Origin: an uncultured Planctomycetota bacterium
GTDB taxonomy: Bacteria > Planctomycetota > Planctomycetia > Pirellulales > Thermoguttaceae
Length of the DNA stretch: 60,640 nt
Assembly (NCBI GenBank): GCA_902786505.1
Contig: CADACS010000013.1
Span: forward strand, 1 to 60,640
Reading direction: 5' to 3'
Both the position numbers and the translations under genes were made by a program. Below, one piece after another: positions 9,323 through 18,291 of this stretch; positions within the stretch are counted from its first letter, which is position 1, and the number at the start of each line of letters is the position of its first letter. Under the pieces are notes generated by a model, which was not told where the DNA came from, did no database searches, and was given only the letters and a program-made list of their open reading frames with translations.

Positions 9323-9397
9323 TGGGCCGTGTTGGATTCGAACCAGCGACCTTCTGGGTGTAAACCAGACGCTCTAACCAAACTGAGCTAACAGCCC
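9323..9397 (-). tRNA. tRNA-Val (anticodon TAC)
   Basis: A 75-nt cloverleaf on the minus strand: acceptor GGGCTGT/ACGGCCC with one G-U pair, D-arm GCTC/GAGC, anticodon stem TCTGG/CCAGA around loop TTTACAC, and T-loop TTCGAAT. The discriminator is A and CCA is not encoded. The T-stem GCTGG/CCAAC has one C-A mismatch (50-64), which is unusual. A near-consensus promoter lies directly upstream at 9429-9456. Confidence 0.93.
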
Positions 9398-9428
9398 GCG
9401 CAACCGCGCTTCACAGCGCGTTTTCTTT

Positions 9429-9456
9429 ATTCTAGCAGAGACCCGGGTTCTGTCAA
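9429..9456 (-). promoter_or_regulatory. Promoter of tRNA-Val
   Basis: Minus strand: consensus TTGACA (9456-9451), 16-bp spacer, TAGAAT (9434-9429). It starts about 25 nt upstream of the mature tRNA; the short precursor leader can fold (CGCGC / GCGCG). Confidence 0.8.
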
Positions 9457-9485
9457 GCCGGAAAAAAGAGGGCGCCCAACGCTCG

Positions 9486-9514
9486 TTGCGCCGTGAAGTC
9501 AAAAGCGCTATAAT
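9486..9514 (+). promoter_or_regulatory. Promoter of the 9589-10898 gene pair
   Basis: TTGCGC at 9486-9491, 17-bp spacer, TATAAT at 9509-9514. The -10 box sits in the palindrome GCGCTATAATAGCGC. Confidence 0.65.
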
Positions 9515-9588
9515 AGCGCCAAGGGCGCGGAACGCCGCGCCGGGCAACCATACCCGCGGAATCGGCGCGACCGCGTCGGCAGATAAAA

Positions 9589-10146
9589 ATGACCGAACTA
9601 TCCTCCATGTTACCTTTATGCGCATACGCCGTTCTGGGGGCCGCGAAGTCGAACGCGCCCGGCTTCTGGACCGCGCTCGTGCCGGCAATCGCGCTCGCGT
9701 TCGGAATCTGGCAGTTTCGCGTCCAGCGCGATAAGTCGAAACGTCCGGACCTCTACTTTCGAAACGAGTCGGAACGCGAACGGAAATTCCTGCAGCGTCA
9801 GGCGACGCGGCGTATGCAGATCGGCGCGCTCATTGGGCTCTTTGGCGTCTTTGCGCTCGTCGGACTGTACCATCCGCTCGAATTCTATCCGCTCGTGTGG
9901 GGACTGGCGCTCTTCGCCGCTATTTTAGCGCTCGGCTGGGCGGGCGCGCTCGCGTTCGCCGACGTCGTCGCGATTAGAGCGCATTACGGCGCCGAACTCG
10001 ATCTGCGGCGCGCCGAACGGCTCGCTCTGGAATACAAAATCAAGAAGTTTAAAGAGAACAGCTTAAAGGAACTCGACAAGGCGGTTCAGGAAGACGGAAA
10101 CGCCGCGCCGGAAAACGAAACCTCAAAGGAAAATTCTCCGAACTAA
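9589..10146 (+). CDS. Membrane protein, function unknown
   Basis: A 185-residue protein with probably three membrane segments: about residues 22-42 (FWTALVPAIALAFGIWQF), 75-95 (IGALIGLFGVFALVGLY) and 98-125 (FYPLVWGLALFAAILALGWAGALAFADVV). A basic, charged loop joins the first two. The C-terminal 55 residues are charged and helical (ELDLRRAERLALEYKIKKF). No enzyme motif. It forms a two-gene unit with the gene 35 nt downstream, behind the promoter at 9486 and ending at the terminator at 10921. Confidence 0.7.
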   Translation: MTELSSMLPLCAYAVLGAAKSNAPGFWTALVPAIALAFGIWQFRVQRDKSKRPDLYFRNESERERKFLQRQATRRMQIGALIGLFGVFALVGLYHPLEFYPLVWGLALFAAILALGWAGALAFADVVAIRAHYGAELDLRRAERLALEYKIKKFKENSLKELDKAVQEDGNAAPENETSKENSPN

Positions 10147-10181
10147 TCCGTAAGAACCGACTTATCGCAACGAAGTAAAAT

Positions 10182-10898
10182 ATGCCTGACGTCCCTCAAA
10201 ATTATCTGTTTCGTCTACGTTTTCCGATAAGCAAAATCCCCGCAAGCGCGTATAAAAGCGCGATCAAGCCGGAACAGCTCGATCATCAGTTCCGCATTCC
10301 GTTCTGGTCGCAGTACGAGCAGCGGGACGGATTCGACAAACGCGACGAAGACGTCGACTCGCTCCGGCCGTGCGATCCGGAAATCGAGAACCGATTTGAT
10401 TTCCGCTGCGCCTGGGCTCAGGAAGGGCTCCTCTTTACCGTCGTCGTCGCCGAGAAGCAGAAGCAGCCGACGTGGACTCATTCGACGCTCCGCGACGCCG
10501 ACGCCGTGCGCCTATGTATCGACACGCGCGACTTAAAAGACGTGCATCGCGGCACCCGATTCTGCCATCGGCTCCTCTTCTATCCGCTCGTCGGAGAGTC
10601 GGAAGACGTCGCCAAGCCGCTCGCGCAGTGGGCGCCGATCAATCGCGCCAAAGCGCTCCCCAACGCGGTCGACGTCGCCGAATTCCGCATGGCGTCCGAA
10701 CGGCGCAAAGACGGCTACGCGTTCTCCGCGTTCATTCCGAGCGGAACGCTCACCGGATTCGATCCGAGCGAGTTCAACCGCGTCGGATTCCATTACGTCG
10801 TGCGCGATTCCCAATTTGGCGCCTTCGTACTGCAGTACGCGTTCCCCGCGCCGTGCGAGGAGGATCCCAGTTTCTGGGCGACGCTCGTTTTGGAATAA
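10182..10898 (+). CDS. CBM9/DOMON-like soluble protein, function unknown
   Basis: A 238-residue protein without signal peptide or membrane helix. The order of elements resembles a family-9 carbohydrate-binding fold: a WAQEGLLFTVVV strand, DADAVRLCIDTRD, a middle FCHRLLFYPL strand, DGYAFSAFIPSGTL, and RVGFHYVVRDSQ near the end. These are the strands where CBM9-like domains show ADSVELYID, GYxxEIAIP and GFxxxVND. The match is by pattern only. Absence of a signal peptide argues against a normal extracellular sugar-binding role, so the function is open. Second gene of the unit starting at 9589. Confidence 0.6.
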   Translation: MPDVPQNYLFRLRFPISKIPASAYKSAIKPEQLDHQFRIPFWSQYEQRDGFDKRDEDVDSLRPCDPEIENRFDFRCAWAQEGLLFTVVVAEKQKQPTWTHSTLRDADAVRLCIDTRDLKDVHRGTRFCHRLLFYPLVGESEDVAKPLAQWAPINRAKALPNAVDVAEFRMASERRKDGYAFSAFIPSGTLTGFDPSEFNRVGFHYVVRDSQFGAFVLQYAFPAPCEEDPSFWATLVLE

Positions 10899-10920
10899 CG
10901 CGGCGTCAGACGGCGAAAAA

Positions 10921-10961
10921 GAAAAAGGGCGGCCCGATCTTTCGAGCCGCCCCGTTTTTTT
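10921..10961. terminator. Bidirectional intrinsic terminator between convergent genes
   Basis: GGGCGGC / GCCGCCC hairpin (10927-10953) with T7 on the plus side and, on the minus side, TTTTTCTTTTT. It serves the plus gene ending at 10898 and the minus gene ending at 10985. Confidence 0.88.
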
Positions 10962-10984
10962 ATGGGCCGTATACCGCCGCGAGA

Positions 10985-12094
10985 CTACCGTTTCGGAAAG
11001 AAATCGACAAGGTCGGTAACGTCGAGCATGCCGAGCGGCCGGCCCTCCGCGTCGAGGACGGGCAGTTCGCTGATCTTGCGCGCGGAAATGAGCGACAGCG
11101 CTTCGGACATATACGCGCCCGAACGGACGACGCGCGGATTGCGCGTCATGGCGTCGCTAATCGGACGGTCGAAGAGGTCGTCCCCGCGGCGCTCGAAAAG
11201 TTTGGCAAGATCGCTGTCGGTAAAGATTCCGGAAAGGCGGCCGTCCGCGTCGACGAGCAGAATCGCGCCCGAACGCCGGCCCGGCTTGCGGCATGAAACG
11301 TAGACGTCGCGAATCGTCGTGGAATCGCACGCGACCCGGCATTGGTCGATCGGGCGCATGCAGTCGTCGACCCGGCTGAGCTGACGGCCGAGCGACCCGC
11401 CCGGATGAAAGCGCGCGAAATCTTCGGACCGGAATCCGCGTTCCCGGCTCGCCGAGAGCGCGAGCGCGTCCCCGACGGCGAGCATCGCCGCGGCGCTGGA
11501 ACTCGGCGCCAATTTGAGCGCGTCCGCCTCGTCGATCCGACCGATTTCAAGCGCGACGTTCGCGGCGCGGCCAAGCGCGCTTTCGGCGGTCGAAACGATC
11601 GCGATAATGGGCACGTTGCGCGCGGCGATCGGCGCGAGTATCCGCTTGACTTCTTCCGTCTCGCCGCTGTACGAAAGCGCTAAAAGAACGTCGTTCGGAC
11701 AGACGGTTCCCAGATCGCCGTGATACGCTTCGCCCGGATGAAGAAAATGGCTCGGAATACCGACCGACGACGCCGTCGCGGAAATCTTGCGGCCGATGAG
11801 ACCCGCCTTCCCCATGCCCGTTACGATAAGGGAGCCGCGAAGCTCGACGACGAGCGCGAGCGCGTCGAGAAAGCGCGCGTCAAGCCGCTCGACCTGCGCA
11901 AGAATCGCCGCGCTCTCCGATTTCAGAACGCTTTTGGCGAAATCTAACGAGTCGCGTTCGCACGCGTTCGGCTCGGACGGAGTCGGAGCGAGCGCGAGCG
12001 AGCCGTCGACGGGACCGCCGCGTAAAACGCGCGATTGCGCGGCTTCGCCCGGTATTTCCGCGATCCGTAAATGTGCCCGCGCGCCGTCTTCCAT
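10985..12094 (-). CDS. kdsD: KpsF/GutQ-type D-arabinose-5-phosphate isomerase
   Basis: A 369-residue protein with an N-terminal SIS sugar-isomerase domain (about 40-220: IVTGMGKAGLIGRKISATASS, SYSGETEEV, KLAPSSSAAAMLAVGDALA) and two CBS domains (about 240-369). It converts ribulose-5-phosphate to arabinose-5-phosphate, the first step toward Kdo for LPS or capsule. The G-KAG-I-rKi and HPGEAYHGDLG segments are characteristic of the family. Residues 1-40 are an extra N-terminal extension. GGAGGAAGAGAT lies before the ATG at 12094. With lptB in the same window this supports an LPS-bearing outer membrane. Confidence 0.9.
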   Translation of the reverse strand: MEDGARAHLRIAEIPGEAAQSRVLRGGPVDGSLALAPTPSEPNACERDSLDFAKSVLKSESAAILAQVERLDARFLDALALVVELRGSLIVTGMGKAGLIGRKISATASSVGIPSHFLHPGEAYHGDLGTVCPNDVLLALSYSGETEEVKRILAPIAARNVPIIAIVSTAESALGRAANVALEIGRIDEADALKLAPSSSAAAMLAVGDALALSASRERGFRSEDFARFHPGGSLGRQLSRVDDCMRPIDQCRVACDSTTIRDVYVSCRKPGRRSGAILLVDADGRLSGIFTDSDLAKLFERRGDDLFDRPISDAMTRNPRVVRSGAYMSEALSLISARKISELPVLDAEGRPLGMLDVTDLVDFFPKR

Positions 12095-12257
12095 ATCTCT
12101 TCCTCCGATTCTGCGTTCTTGCGCGCGGCGCGGCGCCGCGCGTTCTTTGGCATACTAGTCTTTTTCCGAACTGCGCGCAAGGTCGATTCGTCGGCAAACG
12201 CCCCCGCGCGACTCGGCGAAACGCGACGGCAAACGCGCGTTTTATCTGTTGCCGCTA

Positions 12258-12285
12258 TTGCCGATAATCGGTTTTCCATTAAAAT
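12258..12285 (+). promoter_or_regulatory. Possible promoter of the ABC-F gene
   Basis: TTGCCG at 12258-12263, 16-bp spacer, TAAAAT at 12280-12285, about 72 bp before the ATG at 12358. The -35 match is partial. Confidence 0.45.
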
Positions 12286-12357
12286 TGAAAAGAATTAATC
12301 AATCGCAAAGCCGGCCGAGCGCGTTCGGTCGGCGACAAGTACGGATCGAGATATTTT

Positions 12358-14571
12358 ATGGCTGTCATACTCAACGTCGAACATCTCCGCAAGCACTACG
12401 GACCGGACCCGGTTCTCGCGGACGTTACCTTTCAGGTTCGCGAAGGAGACAAAATCGGGCTCGTTGGACCGAACGGATGCGGGAAAACTACGCTCCTTAA
12501 TATTCTTTCCGGAAAAGACGAATCGGAAAAAGGAACGATCGAGCGGTTCTCCGGCGCGACGATCGGGTACCTGGAACAGCGCCCTCAGACCGACGCGACG
12601 GAAACCGTGCTCGACGCGGGCCGCGCGGCGCTCGCGCACCTGACCGACGCGCAGCGGGAAGCGGAAGAGATCGCCGAAAAGATGGCGGATCCCGCGCTCG
12701 GGGCGGAAGAACACGAACGGCTCGCACGGCGCTACGACAAACTGCACGAATATCTCATGCGGCACGACGCGTACAATATCGAACACCGCGTGCAGCGCAT
12801 TCTTCTGGGCGTCGGATTCCGCGAAGAGGACATGCCCAAATCGGTCTCCTCGCTCAGCGGCGGCGAACTCAACCGTCTCGGACTCGCGAAGCTGCTCCTC
12901 GAAGAGCCCGATATTATGCTCCTCGACGAACCGTCCAACCACTTGGACCTCGCCGCCACCGAATGGCTCGAAGATTTTCTCAAAGCGACGGCCGCCGCGG
13001 TCATACTCGTGAGCCACGACCGCTACTTTCTCGACCGCGTAACGAACCGCACGTTCGAGCTCTATGCGGGCACGGTCGACGACTATCCCGGCAATTTCTC
13101 GAAATACTCCGTTCTCAAAGAGGAACGGCTCGCCGTTCAGAAAAAGACCTACGAGAAGTGGGTCGAAGAAGTCGAGAAGACCAAAGACTTCATTCGCAAA
13201 AATCACTACGGAAAAGACACGGCCGCGCGCGCGGAAGACCGCCGCAAAAAGCTCGAGCGGCTCGAAGAGAATCCGCCGGAACTCCCGCGCGACGTCTCCT
13301 CCCCGCCCATGACCTTTCCGCCCGCGTCCCGAACCGGCGATATCGTTTTTCGTATCGACGGACTCTCCAAGGGCTACGGCGAACGCCAGCTCTTTAAGAA
13401 CTACTCGTTCGACGTGCAGCGCGGCGAACGCTGGGCTATTCTCGGCCCGAACGGCTGCGGCAAGACGACGTTCCTCAAGTGCCTGCTCGGACAGGAGACG
13501 CCCGACGAAGGAACCGTCCGGTTCGGACAGGGCGTCGCCGTCGGCTACTTTGACCAGCAGCTTAAAGTCGTCGACGATCAGATTCCCGTCGTCGACGCGA
13601 TTCGGCCGGAAAAGAAAGTCTTTGAGGATCTGCAGCGCCGCAAACTTCTGGCCATGTTCGGGCTCACGGGCGACCAGCAGCTCCTGAAAGTCTGCAATTT
13701 AAGCGGCGGTCAGCGCTGCCGGGCCGCGCTCGCGAAACTCGCGGCCGACGATCCGAACGTGCTCATTCTCGACGAACCGACCAACCACCTCGATCTGTGG
13801 GCGCGCAAAGCGCTCGAAAAAGCGCTCAAAGATTTCTCCGGCAGCGTTATCTTTATCAGCCACGACCGATATTTCGTCGATCAGGTCGCCGACAAGATTC
13901 TCGTCGTTCAGCCGAACGCCTCTTATAAGATCGTCGAAGGAAACTACTCGACGTTCCGGCACATGGTCGCCAAAGGGCTCGTCGCCGATCCGTTCCTCCC
14001 GAACGCGCTCGACGAACCGTTCGTGCCCGAACAGACCGTGCGCGCGCCGGTTAAGGCAAGCTCCGATATGACGCATAAGTCGTCGCTGGAGCATAAGTCG
14101 GCCAAACAGCTGCAAAAGAGCAAGCAGAAACAACAGCGCCAGCAGCATAGCAAACCGCAGACGGCGCAGGGCCCCGTCAAAGGCAAGGGCGGCAATAAGG
14201 GCGCAATCCCCGCGCTCGACGGCGAGCAGCCGAACGCGAAGCGAACGAACGGGGTTCCGGGCTATAAGAAAGGCTCTAATCCCGAAAAGTACGCCGAGCA
14301 GAACTTTAAAGCGGAACAGGGAAGCGCCAAAGGAAAGCCAAAGCCGGAAAAGCGCAAGCGGAAGTTCCCCTTCAGAAAGGTCTCCGATATCGAAGACGAA
14401 ATCTTTATTCGCGAAACGCACATGCAGTCGCTCAACGAGGATATGCTCAAGCCGGAAATCCTGCGCGACGGCGAAAAGATGAAAGAACTGCAGGCGGAGA
14501 TAAAAGAGGAAGAAGAAGCGATCAAACGCCTCTACGAACATTGGGAAGAAGCTACCGAACTCAACTGGTGA
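12358..14571 (+). CDS. ABC-F family ATPase (EttA/Uup-like translation factor)
   Basis: A 737-residue soluble protein with two ATPase cassettes and no membrane domain. First Walker A is GPNGCGKTT (about 36-44), signature LSGGE (about 165) and Walker B LLLDEPSNHLDL. Second Walker A is GPNGCGKTT (about 363), signature LSGGQ (about 449) and Walker B LILDEPTNHLDL. A charged linker of about 80 residues with a K/E-rich helix lies between them, as in ABC-F proteins that act on the ribosome. The last 190 residues are unusual: a Gln/Lys/Ser-rich segment, then a Lys-Pro-rich segment and a coiled-coil (about 670-735). The C-terminal coiled coil recalls Uup. The exact subfamily cannot be set by eye. Confidence 0.88.
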   Translation: MAVILNVEHLRKHYGPDPVLADVTFQVREGDKIGLVGPNGCGKTTLLNILSGKDESEKGTIERFSGATIGYLEQRPQTDATETVLDAGRAALAHLTDAQREAEEIAEKMADPALGAEEHERLARRYDKLHEYLMRHDAYNIEHRVQRILLGVGFREEDMPKSVSSLSGGELNRLGLAKLLLEEPDIMLLDEPSNHLDLAATEWLEDFLKATAAAVILVSHDRYFLDRVTNRTFELYAGTVDDYPGNFSKYSVLKEERLAVQKKTYEKWVEEVEKTKDFIRKNHYGKDTAARAEDRRKKLERLEENPPELPRDVSSPPMTFPPASRTGDIVFRIDGLSKGYGERQLFKNYSFDVQRGERWAILGPNGCGKTTFLKCLLGQETPDEGTVRFGQGVAVGYFDQQLKVVDDQIPVVDAIRPEKKVFEDLQRRKLLAMFGLTGDQQLLKVCNLSGGQRCRAALAKLAADDPNVLILDEPTNHLDLWARKALEKALKDFSGSVIFISHDRYFVDQVADKILVVQPNASYKIVEGNYSTFRHMVAKGLVADPFLPNALDEPFVPEQTVRAPVKASSDMTHKSSLEHKSAKQLQKSKQKQQRQQHSKPQTAQGPVKGKGGNKGAIPALDGEQPNAKRTNGVPGYKKGSNPEKYAEQNFKAEQGSAKGKPKPEKRKRKFPFRKVSDIEDEIFIRETHMQSLNEDMLKPEILRDGEKMKELQAEIKEEEEAIKRLYEHWEEATELNW

Positions 14572-14614
14572 GCATAGGTAAAGCGCGTCGGGACGACGCT
14601 AGAAAGAACGCGCC

Positions 14615-16264
14615 ATGGCGCAGCAACGTAAGCCGAAAGAACATTGGAATTCCCGAATAGGCGTCGTCTTAGCGGTCGCGGGCGGCGCGGTTGGACTCGG
14701 TAATTTTCTTCGTTTTCCGGGCCAGGTTGTCAATTACGGCGGCGGGGCGTTCATGATCCCGTACCTGATCTCCTTTCTGCTTATCGCGATTCCCATCGCC
14801 AGTACCGAATGGGCGCTCGGGCGGTACGGAGGGCGAAAAGGATACCATTCGCCGCTGGGCGTCTACTACGCGGCGGGCAATAAGTCCGCGTTCTGGGGAC
14901 TTTGCGGCGGACTGTCGGCGCTCACGCCGCTCGTCATCAGCATGTACTATATTTTCGTCGAGGCGTGGTGCCTGCTCTACGCGCTGCAGTATCTCGGCGG
15001 GCTTCTTCAGCCGCTCGGAATCGGATATTCTCTGCTCGACAACGTCAAGCCGGGTCTCGACTTAAAATCGGCGGACGCCTACGGCGCGCTCTTTTCGCAA
15101 ACCACGGGCATGGAGGCGGACGGCTCGATCTTCCGGACGTTCGCGTCGCCTCTGCTCGTTGTTACCGCCGTGTGCGCCGCGGCTAATTTCTATCTGATCT
15201 ACCGCGGCGTCTCGAAAGGTATCGAACGGTTCAGTAAGATCGTCGCGCCCCTCATTCTGCTGTGCGCCATTTTCGTTATTGTCCGCGTACTGACGCTCGG
15301 CAATCCGACGGGCGCGCCCGGCCAGAGCCTGCTCGACGGGCTTGGGTTCATGTGGAATCCGACGCGCGAAGTCGTCGACGCGGCGACCGGCGAGGTCGCG
15401 CGAACGAACCTGTTCGACTCGCTGCTCAACGCGGAAACGTGGCTCGCCGCGACGTCCCAAATCTTCTTCTCCGTCTCCATCTGCCTGGGCGCGACGTGCA
15501 CGTACGCAAGTTACGTTCGCGAAAACGAAGATATCGCGCTTTCAAGCGTTACCGCGACGTCGGCGAACGAATTCTGCGAAGTCGTACTCGGCGGCCTCAT
15601 GACGATTCCGCCCGCAATTATGTACTTGGGCGCGCAAGCGGCCGATAAGTTCGGGAGTTCTTTCTCGCTCGGATTCGTCGTACTGCCGAACGTCTTCGGC
15701 GAGATGCCCGCGGGCCAGTTTTTCGGCTTCTGCTTCTTTACGCTCCTCTTCTGCTCCGCGATTACCAGCTCCATGTCGATCGTTCAGCCGACCATGGCGC
15801 TCTTCCAGGACGCGTTCGGACTTACGCGCAAAAAGGGAATCGCGCTCGTGTGTCTGGTCGTACTGACGGGAACCGCGTTTGTCAGCTGGTTCAGTAAAAA
15901 CCTCGCGGCGCTCGACGCGTTCGACTTCTGGCTCGCGAACTTCGCACCCTTCCTGGGCGGCGTCTTTCAGACGGTCCTCGTCGCGTACGTGTGGAAGCTC
16001 TCCAATCTGCGTCAGGAATGGGACCGCGGCGCTATCGTTAAGCTGCCAAGGATTTTAGGCCCGATTGTAAAGTACGTCTCCCTCCCCTATCTGATTCTCA
16101 TCTTCCTGTTCTGGTGCTATAAGAATATGCACGGCCGGCTGCAGGAAGTCGCGGAGAACCCCGTTACTCAGTATTCGCTCGTCTTCATCGGCGTACTCGC
16201 GCTCGGGCTGCTCGCGACGTCCTATGCCGTCGTTCGGCGATGGAAGAAAGAAGACAAAGTATAA
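14615..16264 (+). CDS. LeuT-like sodium:neurotransmitter symporter (NSS), copy 1
   Basis: A 549-residue integral membrane protein with about 12 helices. The start closely follows LeuT: KEHWNSRIGVVLAVAGGAVG, then GLGNFLRFP (the unwound TM1 substrate and sodium site), GGGAFMIPYL and EWALGRYGG. Members of the NSS family import amino acids with Na+. It begins 43 nt after the ABC-F gene and 70 nt before a second copy, so the genes are probably transcribed together. The substrate cannot be assigned. Confidence 0.92.
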   Translation: MAQQRKPKEHWNSRIGVVLAVAGGAVGLGNFLRFPGQVVNYGGGAFMIPYLISFLLIAIPIASTEWALGRYGGRKGYHSPLGVYYAAGNKSAFWGLCGGLSALTPLVISMYYIFVEAWCLLYALQYLGGLLQPLGIGYSLLDNVKPGLDLKSADAYGALFSQTTGMEADGSIFRTFASPLLVVTAVCAAANFYLIYRGVSKGIERFSKIVAPLILLCAIFVIVRVLTLGNPTGAPGQSLLDGLGFMWNPTREVVDAATGEVARTNLFDSLLNAETWLAATSQIFFSVSICLGATCTYASYVRENEDIALSSVTATSANEFCEVVLGGLMTIPPAIMYLGAQAADKFGSSFSLGFVVLPNVFGEMPAGQFFGFCFFTLLFCSAITSSMSIVQPTMALFQDAFGLTRKKGIALVCLVVLTGTAFVSWFSKNLAALDAFDFWLANFAPFLGGVFQTVLVAYVWKLSNLRQEWDRGAIVKLPRILGPIVKYVSLPYLILIFLFWCYKNMHGRLQEVAENPVTQYSLVFIGVLALGLLATSYAVVRRWKKEDKV

Positions 16265-16334
16265 ATTCGTTTTATGCCGGGAACTGACCGTTTCACAATA
16301 AGCGTTGGCAAACGCTGGAAAGGTTTGCGCGGAA

Positions 16335-17978
16335 ATGACGCGTGACGAACATTTAAACGACCACTGGGGCTCGCGGCTCGGCGTCGTGCTGGCGGTGTCT
16401 GGAAGCGCCGTCGGACTCGGCAACTTCATTCGGTTTCCCGGCCAGGCGGCGATGAACGGGGGCGGCGCCTTTATGATCCCCTATCTCATTTCGCTGCTCG
16501 TCGTCGCGATTCCAATCTCGGCGTCCGAATGGGCGATGGGCCGTTACGGCGGCCGGCGCGGGTTCCATTCGCCCCTTGGAATCTACTACGCGGCGGGCCA
16601 GCGCCGCCCGATTTGCGGACTCTGCGGCGGAATGTTTACCTTCACGGCCTACGTCATCGACATGTACTACCTTTTCGTCGAGGCGTGGTGTCTGGTTTAC
16701 GCGCTCCAGTATCTCGGCGGACTTCTCGCGCACGTCGGGCTGGGATTCTCGCTCTTTCCGGAAATAGAGTCGGGCTTAAACTTAGGGTCCTCGGAAGCGT
16801 ACGGAAAAGCGTTTGAGTCGGTTTCCGGCGCCTCGGGCGACGGCGCGCTCTTCAGTAAGGCCGGCTGGCCCGTCCTGGCCACGCTCGCGCTGTGCACGTT
16901 CGCGAACTTCTTTTTGATCTATCACGGAATCTCGCGCGGAATCGAACGGTTCTGCAAAATGGTCGCGCCGCTCATTATGCTCTGCTCGTTAATCGTTCTC
17001 GTGCGCGTCTTTACGCTCGGGAATCCAACGGGCGAAGAGGGGCGGAGCCTGCTCGACGGACTTGGCTTTATGTGGAATCCGGGCTCGGTTCGGGAAACGC
17101 TCTCGCAGCCGGCCGTATGGCTCGCCGCCGCGTCGCAGATATTCTTCTCGACGTCGCTGTGCACGAGCGCCGTATGCACGTACACGAGCTACGTCCGGCC
17201 GAAGCAGGACGTAGCGCTTTCGAGCGTTACCGCGACGATGGCGAACGAATTTTGCGAAGTCTGCCTGGGCGGCATGATGATTCTGCCCCCCGCGATTATG
17301 TTCCTGGGCGCCGCGGCGGCCGATCAGATCGGATCCTCGTTCTCGCTCGGATTCATTGTTCTGCCGAACGTCTTCGGCAAGATGCCGGCGGGCGAATTTT
17401 TCGGATTCGTCTTCTTCTCGCTCCTCTTCTTCGCGGCGATTACCAGTTCGATTTCGCAGCTGCAGCCGGCGGTCGCGTTCCTCAAAGAGGCGTTGGGCTG
17501 GGGACATAAGCGGAGCGTGCTCGGATGCGTGGTCGCGGTCCTCGTCGGGTCGACGTGCGTCTGCTGGTTTACCGAGAATTTGACCGCGCTCGATTCCTTC
17601 GATTTCTGGTCCGCGAACTTTGCCCCGTTCCTGTGCGCGATCGTTCAGACGTCGATTGTCGCCTTTATATGGGGACTCAACGGACTGCAAAAAGAACTCG
17701 ATCAGGGCGCGATTGTGAAGCTGCCGCGCTTTATCGGCCCGTTCATTAAATACGTAACGCTCCCCTACCTCGCGGCTATCTTTGCGTTCTGGCTCTGGAA
17801 GAATTCGGCGGACCGCGTCGAAAGCCTCTTGGCGAGCCGGTCGGCGCAGCTCTCGACGTTCTTCCTGCTCTTAGTGCTGATCGCAATGTTCCTGACGTCC
17901 CTTTACGCCGTCAGACGCTGGAAACGGGAAGAGCTGCTCGCGGCCGGTCAAGAAGGCAAATCGGAAAACAACGAATAA
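16335..17978 (+). CDS. LeuT-like sodium:neurotransmitter symporter (NSS), copy 2
   Basis: A 547-residue paralogue of the preceding gene, colinear along its whole length (GLGNFIRFP, GGGAFMIPYL, EWAMGRYGG, ANFAPFL). The frame is open back to a TTG at 16305, but the ATG at 16335 puts the conserved DHWGSRLGVV segment at the same distance from the start as in copy 1, with GGAAAGG upstream. The two copies have diverged in protein and DNA sequence, so this is an old tandem duplication, possibly with different amino-acid preference (inference). Confidence 0.92.
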   Translation: MTRDEHLNDHWGSRLGVVLAVSGSAVGLGNFIRFPGQAAMNGGGAFMIPYLISLLVVAIPISASEWAMGRYGGRRGFHSPLGIYYAAGQRRPICGLCGGMFTFTAYVIDMYYLFVEAWCLVYALQYLGGLLAHVGLGFSLFPEIESGLNLGSSEAYGKAFESVSGASGDGALFSKAGWPVLATLALCTFANFFLIYHGISRGIERFCKMVAPLIMLCSLIVLVRVFTLGNPTGEEGRSLLDGLGFMWNPGSVRETLSQPAVWLAAASQIFFSTSLCTSAVCTYTSYVRPKQDVALSSVTATMANEFCEVCLGGMMILPPAIMFLGAAAADQIGSSFSLGFIVLPNVFGKMPAGEFFGFVFFSLLFFAAITSSISQLQPAVAFLKEALGWGHKRSVLGCVVAVLVGSTCVCWFTENLTALDSFDFWSANFAPFLCAIVQTSIVAFIWGLNGLQKELDQGAIVKLPRFIGPFIKYVTLPYLAAIFAFWLWKNSADRVESLLASRSAQLSTFFLLLVLIAMFLTSLYAVRRWKREELLAAGQEGKSENNE

Positions 17979-18011
17979 CACGCGCGCAGGCGCTTTTATA
18001 AGGAGTTGCAT

Positions 18012-18155
18012 ATGACTATCGGCGGCTGGATCAGTATGACGGTAACGCTCGGTTTTGTGCTCGGCCTCTTCTCATGGTGCTGTTATCAGATGACGTCGGC
18101 GCCGGAAACGCCCGAAGAACTCGAAGAGGACGCAAAGAACAAGCCGAAGGAATAG
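18012..18155 (+). CDS. 47-residue membrane peptide, putative NSS transporter small subunit (MetS-like)
   Basis: A short ORF with an excellent SD (AAGGAGTTGCAT before ATG) 33 nt after the second NSS gene. One membrane helix (residues about 5-25: GWISMTVTLGFVLGLFSW) is followed by an acidic soluble tail (TPEELEEDAKNKPKE). Small single-helix subunits directly downstream of NSS transporters are known from the corynebacterial methionine/alanine importer MetPS. Size, topology and position fit that, although residue identity cannot be tested here. The alternative is an unrelated small membrane protein. Confidence 0.65.
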   Translation: MTIGGWISMTVTLGFVLGLFSWCCYQMTSAPETPEELEEDAKNKPKE

Positions 18156-18173
18156 CGGATTGGGATTTCGGCC

Positions 18174-18202
18174 TTGACTTGAATCTCTAAATTGGAGATA
18201 CT
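18174..18202 (+). promoter_or_regulatory. Promoter of lptB
   Basis: TTGACT at 18174-18179, 17-bp spacer, GATACT at 18197-18202, about 90 bp before the TTG start at 18292. Confidence 0.6.
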
Positions 18203-18291
18203 GACAGAGACCGCGCCGACGCGCCTGTCGAACGCGCGGTCTTTTCTCAAATTAAGCAAACGCTCCCAATTCTTATGCGCAGGAGGCCGCG

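Noticed and set aside
16305..16334. TTG start at 16305 for the second NSS gene
   Set aside because: The ATG at 16335 aligns with the first NSS copy and with LeuT-type starts; the extra ten codons have no SD.
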